Origin: JANMJD01 sp963828405
GTDB taxonomy: Bacteria > Actinomycetota > Acidimicrobiia > Acidimicrobiales > Ilumatobacteraceae
Assembly (NCBI GenBank): GCA_963828405.1
Contig: CAWHEG010000031.1
Coordinates: 1,240,001 to 1,304,000 of the forward strand
Reading direction: 5' to 3'
Length of the DNA: 64,000 bases
Of the stretch, positions 33,876-43,155 are shown piece by piece. Under the pieces are notes generated by a model, which did no database searches, had not been told where the DNA came from, and was given only the letters and a program-made list of their open reading frames with translations. A program made the translations under genes and the position numbers. Within the stretch, counting starts at the first letter, position 1. Each line of letters begins with the position of its first letter.

Positions 33876-34940
33876 TCAGAGCGGCGAGAGCTCGACGAGC
33901 AGCGCCTGGAGGAGCAGCAATTCGTTCGGGTTGCGGTCGATCGCCTCCATCGCGCCGTGGAGGCGGGCCACTCCCTCCGCCGCCCGCTCCGGGTAGCGGG
34001 CCGTGCCGTCGACGAGGGCATCGCGATAGGTGCGGGCGATCTCGGTCAGGCCCGACCGCAGCTCGTCGGCCCGGTGACGGCGGAGCTCGCGCTTGTGGCG
34101 TTCCTCGATCCCCTTGCGCCCCGAGCCCCGCTCACCGGTACGGGCCACGAGGGCCTCCAGGGCGGCGACCTCGGCCGCTTGGCGGACCTTCAGCGGCTCG
34201 GCGGCGGCTTCGATCAGCTCCAGCAACGCCCGGGCGGTGCCCACCGCCCGATGACCCGATCCGTCGATCCGGCGGGGCACGTCGGCGAAGGCGGCCCGTC
34301 GGGATTCGAGCCCCGCATCGGCGGCGAGCAGGCGGGCCCGCTCCAGGTTGCCGTTGGCCGATGCCGCGGCACGGCTCGCCAGCCCCGGTTCGACGCCCTG
34401 GGCGATGAGCGCCTCGCGCACGGTGGCATCGTTCAGCGGGCGGAACTCGATCCGGACGCACCGCGAGGCGATGGTGACCAGTTCGGGCGGCACCTGGTCG
34501 GCGACGATGACGAACACCGTGCTGGCAGCCGGCTCCTCGATGGTCTTGAGCAGCACGGCCGCGCCCTCGGCGGAGAGCAGGTGGAACTCGTGCAGGATCA
34601 GCACCTTGCGACGCCCCTCGACCGGCGACATCGCCGCCGCCCGGACGATGTCGAGGGCCTGGGCCTTGAGGATCGATGCGCCGACGCGTTCGACCTCGAT
34701 CACGTCGGGATGCTCGCCGACCGAGGCGAGGCGTGCGCTGCGGCCGTCGGTCTCGCCCTCCGGGGTGACGAGCGTGCCGGCGAAGGCCCTCGCCGTGCGG
34801 CGCTTGCCCGAGCCGGTGGGCCCGCTGAACAGGTAGGCGTGCACCGGGTCGAGGGTGCTGGCACGCAGCACGGCGACGGCCTCGGGTTGGCCGACGACGG
34901 CCCAGGCATCGTCGCTGCCGGGTGAGCCGGGCTCGGTCAT
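33876..34940 (-). CDS. holB: DNA polymerase III delta-prime subunit
   Basis: A 354-residue clamp-loader subunit. The N-terminal AAA+ domain has the degenerate Walker A GPTGSGKRRTA; the Walker B/sensor region reads VLILHEFHLLSAEGAAVLLK, followed by TIEEPAASTVFVIVADQVP and the SRC motif (IASRCVRIEF). The Cys zinc cluster of many HolB proteins is not evident. Its ATG overlaps the stop of tmk by 4 bases, the usual tmk-holB coupling. Confidence 0.9.
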   Translation of the reverse strand: MTEPGSPGSDDAWAVVGQPEAVAVLRASTLDPVHAYLFSGPTGSGKRRTARAFAGTLVTPEGETDGRSARLASVGEHPDVIEVERVGASILKAQALDIVRAAAMSPVEGRRKVLILHEFHLLSAEGAAVLLKTIEEPAASTVFVIVADQVPPELVTIASRCVRIEFRPLNDATVREALIAQGVEPGLASRAAASANGNLERARLLAADAGLESRRAAFADVPRRIDGSGHRAVGTARALLELIEAAAEPLKVRQAAEVAALEALVARTGERGSGRKGIEERHKRELRRHRADELRSGLTEIARTYRDALVDGTARYPERAAEGVARLHGAMEAIDRNPNELLLLQALLVELSPL

Positions 34941-35554
34941 ATCGACAGCCGCTCGCGCACCAGGTTGCGGATCTCCGACGCCACCACGTCGCGGTCGCGG
35001 TCCCCGACGACGACCACCCAGCGGTCGGGGTCGGCGGCGGCCATCTCGTGGAAGGCGTCGAGCACCCGATGGTGGAAGTCCCGTCCCGCCCGCTCGAATC
35101 GATCCAGGTCACGCTTGCGCATGCGTCGCTCGAGGGTGTCGGCCGCAACGTCGATGAGGACCACCAACTCGGGCCACCGGCCCGAGATCGCCCAGTCGTT
35201 GACCGCACGTACCGTGTCGACGTCCAGGCCGCGACCGGCTCCCTGATAGGCGAGTGACGAGAACACCGAACGATCACTGACCACATGACGCCCGGCCGCC
35301 AACGCCGGCTCGACGATCTCTGCCAGGTGCTGGGCACGGTCGGCGGCGATCAGCAGCGCTTCGGCCTTGTCGGTCAGGTCGGTGTTCGCCGGATCGGCGA
35401 GGATCCCCCGGATCAGCACACCGATCCGCGTGCCACCGTGCTCGTGGGTGACGACGGCGCCCAGGGCCGAGCCGAGTCGCCGGGCATGGGTCGACTTGCC
35501 GCACCCCTCGGCCCCCTCGAAGGCGATGTACCGTCCGGTGGCCGTGTCTGTCAT
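34937..35554 (-). CDS. tmk: Thymidylate kinase
   Basis: A 205-residue dTMP kinase. The P-loop is FEGAEGCGKSTHARRLG, the DRx motif is VVSDRSVFSSLAYQGAGRGL (Ser where most have Tyr), and the lid carries RMRKRDLDRFE. It phosphorylates dTMP to dTDP. The ATG at 35554 fits the family N terminus; a much longer in-frame extension to 38044 is antisense-like noise over topA and is rejected. It is coupled to holB (ATGA) and lies downstream of topA on the same strand. A TATCGT -10 box lies 9 bases before the ATG. Confidence 0.92.
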   Translation of the reverse strand: MTDTATGRYIAFEGAEGCGKSTHARRLGSALGAVVTHEHGGTRIGVLIRGILADPANTDLTDKAEALLIAADRAQHLAEIVEPALAAGRHVVSDRSVFSSLAYQGAGRGLDVDTVRAVNDWAISGRWPELVVLIDVAADTLERRMRKRDLDRFERAGRDFHHRVLDAFHEMAAADPDRWVVVVGDRDRDVVASEIRNLVRERLSI

Positions 35555-35563
35555 GCGACTCCG

Positions 35564-35569
35564 ACGATA
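35564..35569 (-). promoter_or_regulatory. -10 box (TATCGT) of tmk-holB, near-leaderless
   Basis: TATCGT on the minus strand ends 9 bases before the tmk ATG. Confidence 0.4.
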
Positions 35570-35625
35570 CCGAGACGCCGCCGGACGTCGGGCGTTTCCC
35601 GCGACCGCTGGTCGGCGGCCTCCCG

Positions 35626-38316
35626 TCAGGCGCGGCGCGTGGGCGCCTTCCTGGCCGGCGCCTTCTTCGCCGGCGCCTCCTTGGCCGAGGCCTTCTTGGC
35701 CGAGGCCTTCTTGGCCGAGGCCTTCTTGGTCGCCGAGGGCTTGCGGGCGGCGGCCTTGCGGGCCGGGGCACCACCCTTCTCGATGATCTGTTCGCGACGC
35801 ACGGCGAGGAGCTCGAAGGCCCGTTCGGGCGGCATCGCCTCCAGTCGGTCGCCCTTGGAGAGCGACGCGTTGGTCTCGCCGTCGGTGACGTAGACGCCGA
35901 ACTTGCCGTCCTTGGCCACCACGGCCCGGCCCGACACCGGGTCGTCGCCGAACTCCCGCAGTGGACCCTTCGCCGCCATGTTCGCCCCGGCTCCGCGCTT
36001 GAACACCTTCGGCAGGGCGAAGATCTTCGACGCCTCGTCCAGGGTGATGGTCAGCAGCCGCTCCTCGCCGTCGATGTTGCGGAAGTCCTTGCCCTTCTGC
36101 ACGTACGGGCCGTAGCGGCCGTTGTTGGCCAGGATCTCCACACCGTCGGCCGGGTCGGCGCCGAGGCTGCGGGGCAACGAGAGCAGGTCCTTGGCGTCGT
36201 CGATCGTGATCCGCTCCAGCGTCATCGTCTTGAACAGCGAGGACATCTTCGGCTTGTCGAACCCCGGCGGAGGGGCGCCCGGGTCCCCCCATTGCACGTA
36301 GGGCCCAAACCGGCCGCTCTTGGCGTACACGGGCAGGCCGTCGATGACCCCGATGGGCTCGTCGGACTTTGGCTGGGCGAGCAGGGCCAGTGCCACGTCG
36401 ACGGTGAGCTCGTCGGGGGCGAGATCGTCGGGCACGCTGGCCGTGTCGTCGCCCCGCTTGACATAGGGCCCGTACTTGCCGGGCTTGACGACGACCAGGT
36501 TGCCGTCGGCATCGCAGCCGATCGGGAAGGTGTTGATCTCGGCAGCGTCGATCTCGCCGAGGTTGTCCTCCACCAGGCGCTTGAGACCGGGCATCGCGTC
36601 GTCGGCGTCGGTGCCGAAGTAGAACTCGGCCAGCCAGCTGTCCTTGCGCTTCTCGTTGCGGGCGATCGAGTCGAGGTCGCTCTCCAACCGGGCGGTGAAG
36701 GCGTAGTCGACGAGTTCGTCGAAGTGCTTCTCCATCAGGCCGACGACGGCGAACGCCGTCCACGTCGGAACGAGAGCCTGGCCCTTCTTCCACACGTAGC
36801 CGCGGTCCTGGACGGTCTGGATGATCGACGCCCACGTCGACGGGCGGCCGATCTCCAGCTCCTCGAGCCTCTTGACCAGCGACGCCTCGGTGTAACGCGC
36901 CGGCGGGCTGGTCGTGTGGCCGTTGGCGGTGAGCGCGGCGACGGCGAGCGGGTCGCCGGCGCGCAGCAGCGGGAGCAGTGCTTCGCGTTCCTCGGTCGAG
37001 TCGTCGTCGGAAGACTCGACGTACACCTGGCGGTACCCGGGGAACGTGATCGTCGTTCCCGAGGCGGCGAACTCGGCGTCGGTGCCGGCCGTCGGGGGAC
37101 CGGCGAGCGCACCGAGGCGGATCGAGACGGTGGTCCCGACTGCATCGGCCATCTGCGAGGCCATCGTGCGCTGCCAGATGAGGCGGTAGAGCGACAGTTC
37201 CTGGCCGTTGAGCTCCGCGGCGACCTGTTCGGGCGCCCGCAGCGGCGTGGTGGGCCGGATCGCCTCGTGGGCCTCCTGGGCGTTCTTGACCTTGGTGGTG
37301 AACCGGCGGGGCGAGGGCGACAGGTACTGCTCGCCGTACGTGCTCTTGACCTGGCTGCGCACGGCGACCAACGCCTCCTCGGCGAGGGCGACGGAGTCGG
37401 TGCGCATGTAGGTGATGTAACCCCGTTCGTAGAGACCCTGGGCCACCCGCATGACCTGCGCCGCCGACAGGCGGAGCTTGCGGCCGCCTTCCTGCTGGAG
37501 CGTCGAGGTCATGAACGGCGCCTTGGGGGTCGAGCGGTAGGGCTTCTCCTCGACGGAGCGCACGGTGAAGGCGGCCGGGGTCAGTCCCTCGACGAGCGAG
37601 CGGGCGCGGGTTTCGTCGACCACGGTGACCCGTGGCGACGGCCGTCCGTCGGAGGCGAAGTCCTTGCCGGCGGCGACCCTGGTGCCGTCGAGGGCGACGA
37701 GGGTGGCGCTGAACGACGGCGACGTTGCGGTGACCAGTTCGATGTCCCAGTAGCCGGCGGCGACGAAGGCGATGCGCTCGCGCTCGCGCTCGACGATCAG
37801 ACGCGTGGCCGGACTCTGCACGCGACCCGCCGACAAGCCGCGGTTGACCCGCCGCCAGAGGACCGGCGACACCTCGTAGCCGTACAGCCGGTCGAGGATC
37901 CGCCGGGTCTCGGCGGCGTCGACCATCCCGTAGTCGATCCCCCGCGGGTTGGCGACGGCATGGTCGATGGCCGTCTTGGTGATCTCGTGGAAGACCATTC
38001 GCTTCACCGGCACCTTCGGGCGGAGCTGCTCGAGCAGGTGCCACGAGATGGCCTCCCCCTCGCGGTCCTCGTCGGTGGCGAGATAGAGCTCGCTGGCCTC
38101 CTTGAGTGCGGCCTTGAGCTCCTTGACGACCTCCCGGCCCCGCACGGTGAGTTCATAGGTGGGTTTGAAGCCGTTGTCGACGTCGATCGACAGGCCCTTC
38201 GAGGGCAGGTCGGCAACGTGGCCGACCGAGGCGCGCACGTCGTAGCCCGGGCCGAGGAACTTCGACAGGGTCTTGGCTTTCGCCGGAGACTCCACGATGA
38301 CGAGGGGTTTGCTCAT
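35626..38316 (-). CDS. topA: DNA topoisomerase I
   Basis: An 896-residue type IA topoisomerase. The TOPRIM domain has KPLVIVESPAKAKTLSKFLG and TDEDREGEAISWHLL (the DxD and Glu). The active Tyr lies in ERGYITYMRTDSVAL. Downstream are several C-terminal TOPRIM-associated repeats (KYGPYVKRGDD, RFGPYVQWGD, RYGPYVQKGKD) and a Lys/Ala/Pro-rich tail, as in mycobacterial TopA, which lacks zinc fingers. It relaxes negatively supercoiled DNA; the basic tail probably aids processivity. Confidence 0.95.
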   Translation of the reverse strand: MSKPLVIVESPAKAKTLSKFLGPGYDVRASVGHVADLPSKGLSIDVDNGFKPTYELTVRGREVVKELKAALKEASELYLATDEDREGEAISWHLLEQLRPKVPVKRMVFHEITKTAIDHAVANPRGIDYGMVDAAETRRILDRLYGYEVSPVLWRRVNRGLSAGRVQSPATRLIVERERERIAFVAAGYWDIELVTATSPSFSATLVALDGTRVAAGKDFASDGRPSPRVTVVDETRARSLVEGLTPAAFTVRSVEEKPYRSTPKAPFMTSTLQQEGGRKLRLSAAQVMRVAQGLYERGYITYMRTDSVALAEEALVAVRSQVKSTYGEQYLSPSPRRFTTKVKNAQEAHEAIRPTTPLRAPEQVAAELNGQELSLYRLIWQRTMASQMADAVGTTVSIRLGALAGPPTAGTDAEFAASGTTITFPGYRQVYVESSDDDSTEEREALLPLLRAGDPLAVAALTANGHTTSPPARYTEASLVKRLEELEIGRPSTWASIIQTVQDRGYVWKKGQALVPTWTAFAVVGLMEKHFDELVDYAFTARLESDLDSIARNEKRKDSWLAEFYFGTDADDAMPGLKRLVEDNLGEIDAAEINTFPIGCDADGNLVVVKPGKYGPYVKRGDDTASVPDDLAPDELTVDVALALLAQPKSDEPIGVIDGLPVYAKSGRFGPYVQWGDPGAPPPGFDKPKMSSLFKTMTLERITIDDAKDLLSLPRSLGADPADGVEILANNGRYGPYVQKGKDFRNIDGEERLLTITLDEASKIFALPKVFKRGAGANMAAKGPLREFGDDPVSGRAVVAKDGKFGVYVTDGETNASLSKGDRLEAMPPERAFELLAVRREQIIEKGGAPARKAAARKPSATKKASAKKASAKKASAKEAPAKKAPARKAPTRRA
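35681..35725. repeat. Period-15 repeat in topA tail
   Basis: Three perfect copies of TTGGCCGAGGCCTTC (35681, 35696, 35711) encode the repeated Lys-Lys-Ala-Ser-Ala units of the topoisomerase tail. Copy number may vary between strains. Confidence 0.7.
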
Positions 38317-38352
38317 GACGGCTCTATTCGCTAGGCGTTGGCGAGCCGGTTG

Positions 38353-40752
38353 TCAAGCCAGGTCGACGAGTTCGGGCGCCGTGGTGTCGTCCTCTACACC
38401 CGCCGGGCGAATCGTACGCCCCGTGGCAGCGAGTTCATCGTCGGTCAGGTGCCCCTCGACGTGGACCCGGGGGAGCAGACGGTCGAGCCGGTGCGGGAGC
38501 CACCAGTTGCGATCCCCCAGCAACTCCATCGTTGCCGGGACGAGCACCATGCGCACGATGGTCGCGTCGATCAGCACGGCGACGGACAGGCCCATGCCGA
38601 ACAGCTTGATCACCCGGTCGTCGCCGGCCACGAAACTGGCGAAGACGCAGACCATGATCACCGCGGCAGCGGTGATCACCCGGGCGGTGGCCGCCAGGCC
38701 GTCGGCGACCGCCGAGGTGTTGTCTCCCGTGCGGTCGAACTCCTCCTTCATCCGCGAGAGCAGGAAGACCTCGTAGTCCATCGACAGGCCGAACACGATG
38801 GCGAAGAGCATCATCGGGATGAACGGTTCGATCGGGGCGCCGCCACCGACACCGATCAGCGACGCCCCCCAACCCCACTCGAACACGGCGACCAGCACGC
38901 CGTAGGCGGCGCCGATCGAGAGCAGGTTCATGACCACGGCCTTGAGCGGGACGAGCAGGCTGCGGAACACGACCATCAACAGCATGAACGACAGCACCAG
39001 CACTGCACCGATGAACATCGCCAATCGGCGTCCGAGCGAGTCGGACAGGTCGATGGCACTCGCCGTGAACCCACCGACCAGGACGCGGGTGCCCGAGGCC
39101 GCACCGACCTGGGGCAGGACCTCGGCCCGCAGCCGGTGGACGAGTTGCTCGGTCTGGCGCGACTGCGGTGACGAGGCCGGGATGACCCGCCAGACCACCG
39201 TCGAGGGCCCCACCGATCGGGGCGGCGAGGCGAAGGCCACCCCGGGCGTGTTCTGCAACGTGTTGGTCAGACCCCCGAGTTGCTGGCTGACGGTGCCGGC
39301 GGCCAGGGCGGAGACGAACTCGGGGTCGAGGTTGCCGGCGGCGAGCAGCAGTGGCCCGCTGTACCCGGGCCCGAAACCCTCGGCGACCAGGTCATACGCT
39401 CGGCGGGCGGTCTGGGCTTCGGACAGGTTGCCGTTGTCGGAGAACCCGAGGCGAAGGCCGAAGACGGGGATCCCGAGCAGGATCAGCGCCCCGCCCCCGG
39501 CGATGAACGCCCGCCAGGGCCGTCGCTGCAGCATCCGGCTCCACCGGTACCATCCCGTCTGTTCGCGCGGCTTGGGTGCCCGGTGACGGATCGTGACGCG
39601 CAGTGGGCGGATGACCAGGCTGGCCAGGGCGACCGCCAGGGCGACGAGCACGCCCACGCCGACGAGCGCTGCGGTGTGCACGACGATCACGCCGAACAAC
39701 GAGATGACGGCGAAGGCGATCAGGCCGACCAGCGCGGCGCGCGACGTCTCGTCGATCCGCCGGCCGGTGAACCCGAGTAGTGCGGGAAGCAGGGTGAGCG
39801 CGGCGGCGACCATTACGGCGACGCTCAGCGAACCGGCGACGGCCAGGCCGTAGACGAAATGGAGGCCCATCAGGAACATGCCGAGCAGGGAGATCATCAC
39901 CGTGATCCCGGCGAAGAGCACGGCCCGCCCGGCCGAGTCGATGGCCACGATCGTCGCCCGTTCGGGGTCGCCGTGGAGGTGGAGCTGTTCCCGGTACCGG
40001 GTGACGATGAACAGCGCGTAGTCGATACCGACGCCGAGGCCGATCATGCCGCCGATCTGCAGTGAGAAGTCCGGCATCGTCATCGCATGGCTGCCGATCG
40101 TGATCAGCCCGACTCCCCCGATCAGGCCGAGGACCGCCGTGCCGACCGACAGGCCCATGGCGAGCACCGAGCCGAAGGCGATGACGAGGATGATCACTGC
40201 GGCGAGGATGCCGATCAGCTCGGACTCGGGAAGTGAGATGGTGACGAAGGGGTCGCCCCCGAACTCCACTGCGAGGGTGTCGGTGCGCACCTGGCGGCCG
40301 ATGTCGGCGATCCGCGAGGCGAGGTCGTTGAGGGTCTGCTCGTCGGACTTCGGGAAGGCGAGTTGGGCGATGCCGATGGTTCGGGCGGCGTTGATGCCAC
40401 CCGGTTCGCCGGGCACGTACGGGTTGCCAACGGGGACCTCGGGTACCTCGGCGCCCAACGTGGTGAACAAGGTCTCCATCGCCGATCGGACGGCCGGATC
40501 GTCGACCCCGCCCGGGGAGTCCGACCGGAACACGATCCGGCCCTCGGTGGTGTCACCGCTACCGGGTGCTGCAGCGTTGAGCAGCTCGATCACCCGGCGT
40601 GACTCGGAGTTGGGGAGTGAGAACTCGGTGCGGAAGGCGTCCCCACCCAGGATTCCCTGGGCGAACACGGTCACGCCGACGACGGCCAGCACCCACAGCG
40701 CGAGGACGCGCCTGCGGCGGCGGAAGCAGAATCGGGCGAGACGTGCGAGCAT
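38353..40752 (-). CDS. MMPL/RND family transporter
   Basis: A 799-residue RND-type exporter. MLARLARFCFRRRRRVLALW leads into the first membrane helix, followed by a large outer domain, five-helix block, a second outer domain and a second block. The proton-relay Asp-Tyr pairs are in GLGVGIDYALFIVTRYREQL and FGLSMDYEVFLLSRMKEEF. MMPL proteins of actinobacteria export lipids or drugs. ATG 40752 has GAGGAACCG upstream; the longer in-frame start at 40989 is rejected. The tail after the last helix carries conserved basic residues (NWWLPHRLDRLLPRVH). Confidence 0.92.
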   Translation of the reverse strand: MLARLARFCFRRRRRVLALWVLAVVGVTVFAQGILGGDAFRTEFSLPNSESRRVIELLNAAAPGSGDTTEGRIVFRSDSPGGVDDPAVRSAMETLFTTLGAEVPEVPVGNPYVPGEPGGINAARTIGIAQLAFPKSDEQTLNDLASRIADIGRQVRTDTLAVEFGGDPFVTISLPESELIGILAAVIILVIAFGSVLAMGLSVGTAVLGLIGGVGLITIGSHAMTMPDFSLQIGGMIGLGVGIDYALFIVTRYREQLHLHGDPERATIVAIDSAGRAVLFAGITVMISLLGMFLMGLHFVYGLAVAGSLSVAVMVAAALTLLPALLGFTGRRIDETSRAALVGLIAFAVISLFGVIVVHTAALVGVGVLVALAVALASLVIRPLRVTIRHRAPKPREQTGWYRWSRMLQRRPWRAFIAGGGALILLGIPVFGLRLGFSDNGNLSEAQTARRAYDLVAEGFGPGYSGPLLLAAGNLDPEFVSALAAGTVSQQLGGLTNTLQNTPGVAFASPPRSVGPSTVVWRVIPASSPQSRQTEQLVHRLRAEVLPQVGAASGTRVLVGGFTASAIDLSDSLGRRLAMFIGAVLVLSFMLLMVVFRSLLVPLKAVVMNLLSIGAAYGVLVAVFEWGWGASLIGVGGGAPIEPFIPMMLFAIVFGLSMDYEVFLLSRMKEEFDRTGDNTSAVADGLAATARVITAAAVIMVCVFASFVAGDDRVIKLFGMGLSVAVLIDATIVRMVLVPATMELLGDRNWWLPHRLDRLLPRVHVEGHLTDDELAATGRTIRPAGVEDDTTAPELVDLA

Positions 40753-40856
40753 CGGTTCCTCGGGTTTCGGGCGGTGCGACGAAGCTACGAGCGTTCTGAC
40801 CGCCGCCGACGTCGGAGCGGACACGATTTCGGTCACATGATCGGGGCCCGACTCGG

Positions 40857-40862
40857 TACGGT
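40857..40862 (+). promoter_or_regulatory. -10 box (TACGGT) of rsgA, near-leaderless
   Basis: TACGGT ends 9 bases before the ATG at 40872. Confidence 0.4.
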
Positions 40863-40871
40863 CAGGCCCGG

Positions 40872-41894
40872 ATGCACACCGACCTGATCCCGTTCGGATG
40901 GACCGAGCGCTTCGAGTCGGCCTGGGCGCGGCTGGGTATCGAGGGCGCCATCGGGCGGGTGAGCCGCCTCGACCGGGGGTGGAGCACACTGCTGCTCGGC
41001 CCCGGCGACGGCGGGCCGACCATGACGCGGGTCCGTAACATCGGCGTCGATGTGGCGGTGGGGGACTGGGTGGTGGTGTCGGGCGACGGTGAGCGGGTCG
41101 AGGCGATCATCGATCGGTCGAGCGCATTCGTCCGGCGGGCGTCATTCGCCGGAGCCTTCGCCGAGGCCCACACGATCGCCGCCAACATCGACGTGGTGCT
41201 GCTCCTCCACGCCCTCACCTCGCCCCCCAACCCTCGACGCCTGGAACGCGAGCTCGTGCTCACCTTCGACAGCGGCGCCACACCCGTGATCGTGTTGACC
41301 AAGCGGGACATCGTCGACGACCCCGATGAGATCCGGCGCGGGGTTGCGGCCACGGCGGTCGGGGTACCGGTGCACGTCGTCAGCAGCCGCAGCGGCGAGG
41401 GTCTCGAGGCGTTGCGGTCGATGGGCGACGGCAACCGGACGATCGCCGTGCTCGGGGCGAGCGGGGTCGGCAAGTCGACGCTCGTCAACGCGATGGTCGG
41501 GAGCGACGTGCAGCTGACCGGGGTCGTGCGCGAAGGCGATCAGCGGGGGCGGCACACGACGGTCGCCTCCGAGCTCGTCGCGCTGCCGACGGGCGGTTGG
41601 CTGCTCGACACGCCGGGGCTGCGGGCATTGAGCCTCTGGTCGAGCGGTCGGGGCATCGAACGGGCGTTCTCCGACGTCTTCGAGGTGATGGACGACTGCC
41701 GGTTCCGTGACTGCAAACACGAGGGTGAACCTGGCTGCGCGGTCCAGCAGGCCGTCGAAACCGGCCGCCTCGATCCCCAGCGTCTGGCCAGCATGAAGCG
41801 GCTGGTGGCCGAGGAGTTGGCCCTCGAGGAGGAGCAACGCTCCAAGCTACGCTCGAACGACCGCCGGGGCGTCAGACGGCCGACTGGTCGATGA
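40872..41894 (+). CDS. rsgA: Ribosome small-subunit-dependent GTPase A
   Basis: A 340-residue circularly permuted GTPase. An OB-fold (GWSTLLLGPGDGG) precedes G motifs in permuted order: G4 VLTKRD, G5 VSSRSGEG, G1 GASGVGKSTLVNAM, G2 GRHTT, G3 DTPG. The C-terminal zinc knuckle is CRFRDCKHEGEPGC. RsgA checks maturation of the 30S ribosomal subunit. Its last 23 bases overlap the convergent gene at 41872. Confidence 0.94.
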   Translation: MHTDLIPFGWTERFESAWARLGIEGAIGRVSRLDRGWSTLLLGPGDGGPTMTRVRNIGVDVAVGDWVVVSGDGERVEAIIDRSSAFVRRASFAGAFAEAHTIAANIDVVLLLHALTSPPNPRRLERELVLTFDSGATPVIVLTKRDIVDDPDEIRRGVAATAVGVPVHVVSSRSGEGLEALRSMGDGNRTIAVLGASGVGKSTLVNAMVGSDVQLTGVVREGDQRGRHTTVASELVALPTGGWLLDTPGLRALSLWSSGRGIERAFSDVFEVMDDCRFRDCKHEGEPGCAVQQAVETGRLDPQRLASMKRLVAEELALEEEQRSKLRSNDRRGVRRPTGR

Positions 41895-42432
41895 CCGATC
41901 GTGTTCGCGCCCCGGCCACGGGCGGCGGGAGCGGAGCCCGCCGACGGCTGGTCGCCATCGTCATCGCCATCGCCACCGCGCCGCCGAGAACGCTGAGCAG
42001 CACGAGGCCGCGGCGCAGCGCACTGCGGGCGCGCGGGGACGAGTTGACCGGCTCTCCCACGGTTGCCGTGGCCAGCAGGCCGTCGACGGTGATCCCGTTG
42101 GTGAGCACCAGGTAGTCGCCTGCGTCGGTCTCGATCAGGTGTGTGGACCCGTCGTCCACCCACGAACGGGGGATCTCGACACCGATGGCGCTGGGAGACA
42201 CGATCCGCTCCCCGGCTCCGACGACGACCCGCACGAACGGGTGCGCCGAGGCCAGGGACAGACTGCCGGCGGCCAGAGCCTGGCGAAGATCGACCATCCG
42301 CCCCCGCACCGAGTCGGTGACGTTGTGGCGGTCGGCTGCGGCGACGTAGCGGTCGAGGGCGACCGACCCGAGGCCGACTGTCGCGAAGACGGCAAGCCCC
42401 ACGATCACCGACCGTCGCCCCCTGCGATGCAC
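41872..42432 (-). CDS. Hypothetical protein with two membrane helices near Tad locus
   Basis: A 186-residue protein from a GTG start. A membrane helix lies near residues 8-25 (VIVGLAVFATVGLGSVALD), an outer domain follows (VRVVVGAGERIVSPSAIGVE, DAGDYLVLTNGITVDGLL), then a second helix (LVLLSVLGGAVAMAMTMATS) and a basic tail. No family is recognised. Position at the end of the Tad cluster makes an envelope/pilus accessory role possible. The GTG is supported by a TAGTCT -10 box 6 bases upstream. Confidence 0.6.
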   Translation of the reverse strand: MHRRGRRSVIVGLAVFATVGLGSVALDRYVAAADRHNVTDSVRGRMVDLRQALAAGSLSLASAHPFVRVVVGAGERIVSPSAIGVEIPRSWVDDGSTHLIETDAGDYLVLTNGITVDGLLATATVGEPVNSSPRARSALRRGLVLLSVLGGAVAMAMTMATSRRRAPLPPPVAGARTRSVIDQSAV

Positions 42433-42438
42433 GGGGTC

Positions 42439-42444
42439 AGACTA
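42439..42444 (-). promoter_or_regulatory. -10 box (TAGTCT), leaderless type
   Basis: TAGTCT on the minus strand ends 6 bases before the GTG at 42432, so this gene is probably transcribed apart from the Tad genes. Confidence 0.4.
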
Positions 42445-42462
42445 GGCGCGGTGTCGGACGGG

Positions 42463-42888
42463 TCACGAGGGTTCGAGCTGCATCGTCACCCGTCCGGTGA
42501 GAACGACGTCGGGAACGAAGGCCCCGATGAGCGGAACATCCGTGTGCTCCAGAAACGCGACGGTGACGGTGACGTGTCCACCACCGACGACCGAGTCCAC
42601 CGAGACCGGGGCGATCCCGGCCCCCGATCGGGCCGCCCGAGCGCCCGCCGCAACCGGTGCCGACGAGACGGCGGCGGCCCGTGCTCCCTCACGCGCAGCG
42701 TGAATCACTGCGACCTGGTCGCGCACGATGACCACGACCTGCACCAACATGAGCAGGAACAGGACGATGATCGGCATGACGAGCGCAACTTCGACCGTGG
42801 CTTGGCCGGCGTCGCAGCATCGACGGAGCCGCGACGGTGGTTGGATCGTCGAGCGAAGCGCCGACGATGAGGGAGCCCGGGCGTCCAA
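42463..42888 (-). CDS. TadE-like pilus assembly protein
   Basis: A 141-residue pseudopilin-like protein. DAGQATVEVALVMPIIVLFL is the TadE prepilin/transmembrane motif with the expected Glu, followed by the membrane helix and an Ala-rich outer region. The start is a TTG two bases after the stop of the DUF4244 gene, with GAGG just before it; no ATG or GTG fits ahead of the conserved motif. TadE-like proteins are minor pilins processed like the Flp pilin. Confidence 0.8.
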   Translation of the reverse strand: MDARAPSSSALRSTIQPPSRLRRCCDAGQATVEVALVMPIIVLFLLMLVQVVVIVRDQVAVIHAAREGARAAAVSSAPVAAGARAARSGAGIAPVSVDSVVGGGHVTVTVAFLEHTDVPLIGAFVPDVVLTGRVTMQLEPS

Positions 42889-42890
42889 CC

Positions 42891-43097
42891 TCAGCCCACC
42901 CGGCTGGTGATCGCGTCGGCCACTCGATCGAGCAGATGGCCGATCTTGCCGGCTCCGCCTCCCCCCGTCGCCCAGGCGACGAGCAGCAGCGCAACGAGAG
43001 CTGCGCCGAGCAGCACGAGGGCGTACTCGGCGGTGGCCTGTCCGCGGTCGTCGTGCCCGGACAGCCAGGCGTGGATCGTGACGAGCATCTTGGGCAT
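42891..43097 (-). CDS. DUF4244 Flp-type pilin-like protein
   Basis: A 68-residue small pilin-like protein. The cytoplasmic leader (MLVTIHAWLSGHDD) is followed by RGQATAEYALVLLGAALVAL, the class III pilin motif with Glu at +5-like position, one membrane helix and a short tail. DUF4244 proteins take the place of the major Flp pilin in actinobacterial Tad loci. A strong AAGGAG lies 7 bases before the ATG, stronger than its neighbours, consistent with high expression of a structural subunit. Confidence 0.83.
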   Translation of the reverse strand: MPKMLVTIHAWLSGHDDRGQATAEYALVLLGAALVALLLVAWATGGGGAGKIGHLLDRVADAITSRVG

Positions 43098-43155
43098 GGG
43101 AAATCTCCTTCTCGACGCGGGTGGACGACCCGCTGGACGATGTGGTCGCCGAGGC

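Noticed and set aside
35555..38044. In-frame upstream extension of tmk across topA
   Set aside because: It would place about 830 non-conserved residues before a perfect thymidylate kinase N terminus and overlap topA on the same strand.
36292..38334. Long plus-strand open frame opposite topA
   Set aside because: High-GC antisense shadow; no recognisable domains, Gly/Arg/Val-biased composition, and the minus strand is clearly topoisomerase I.
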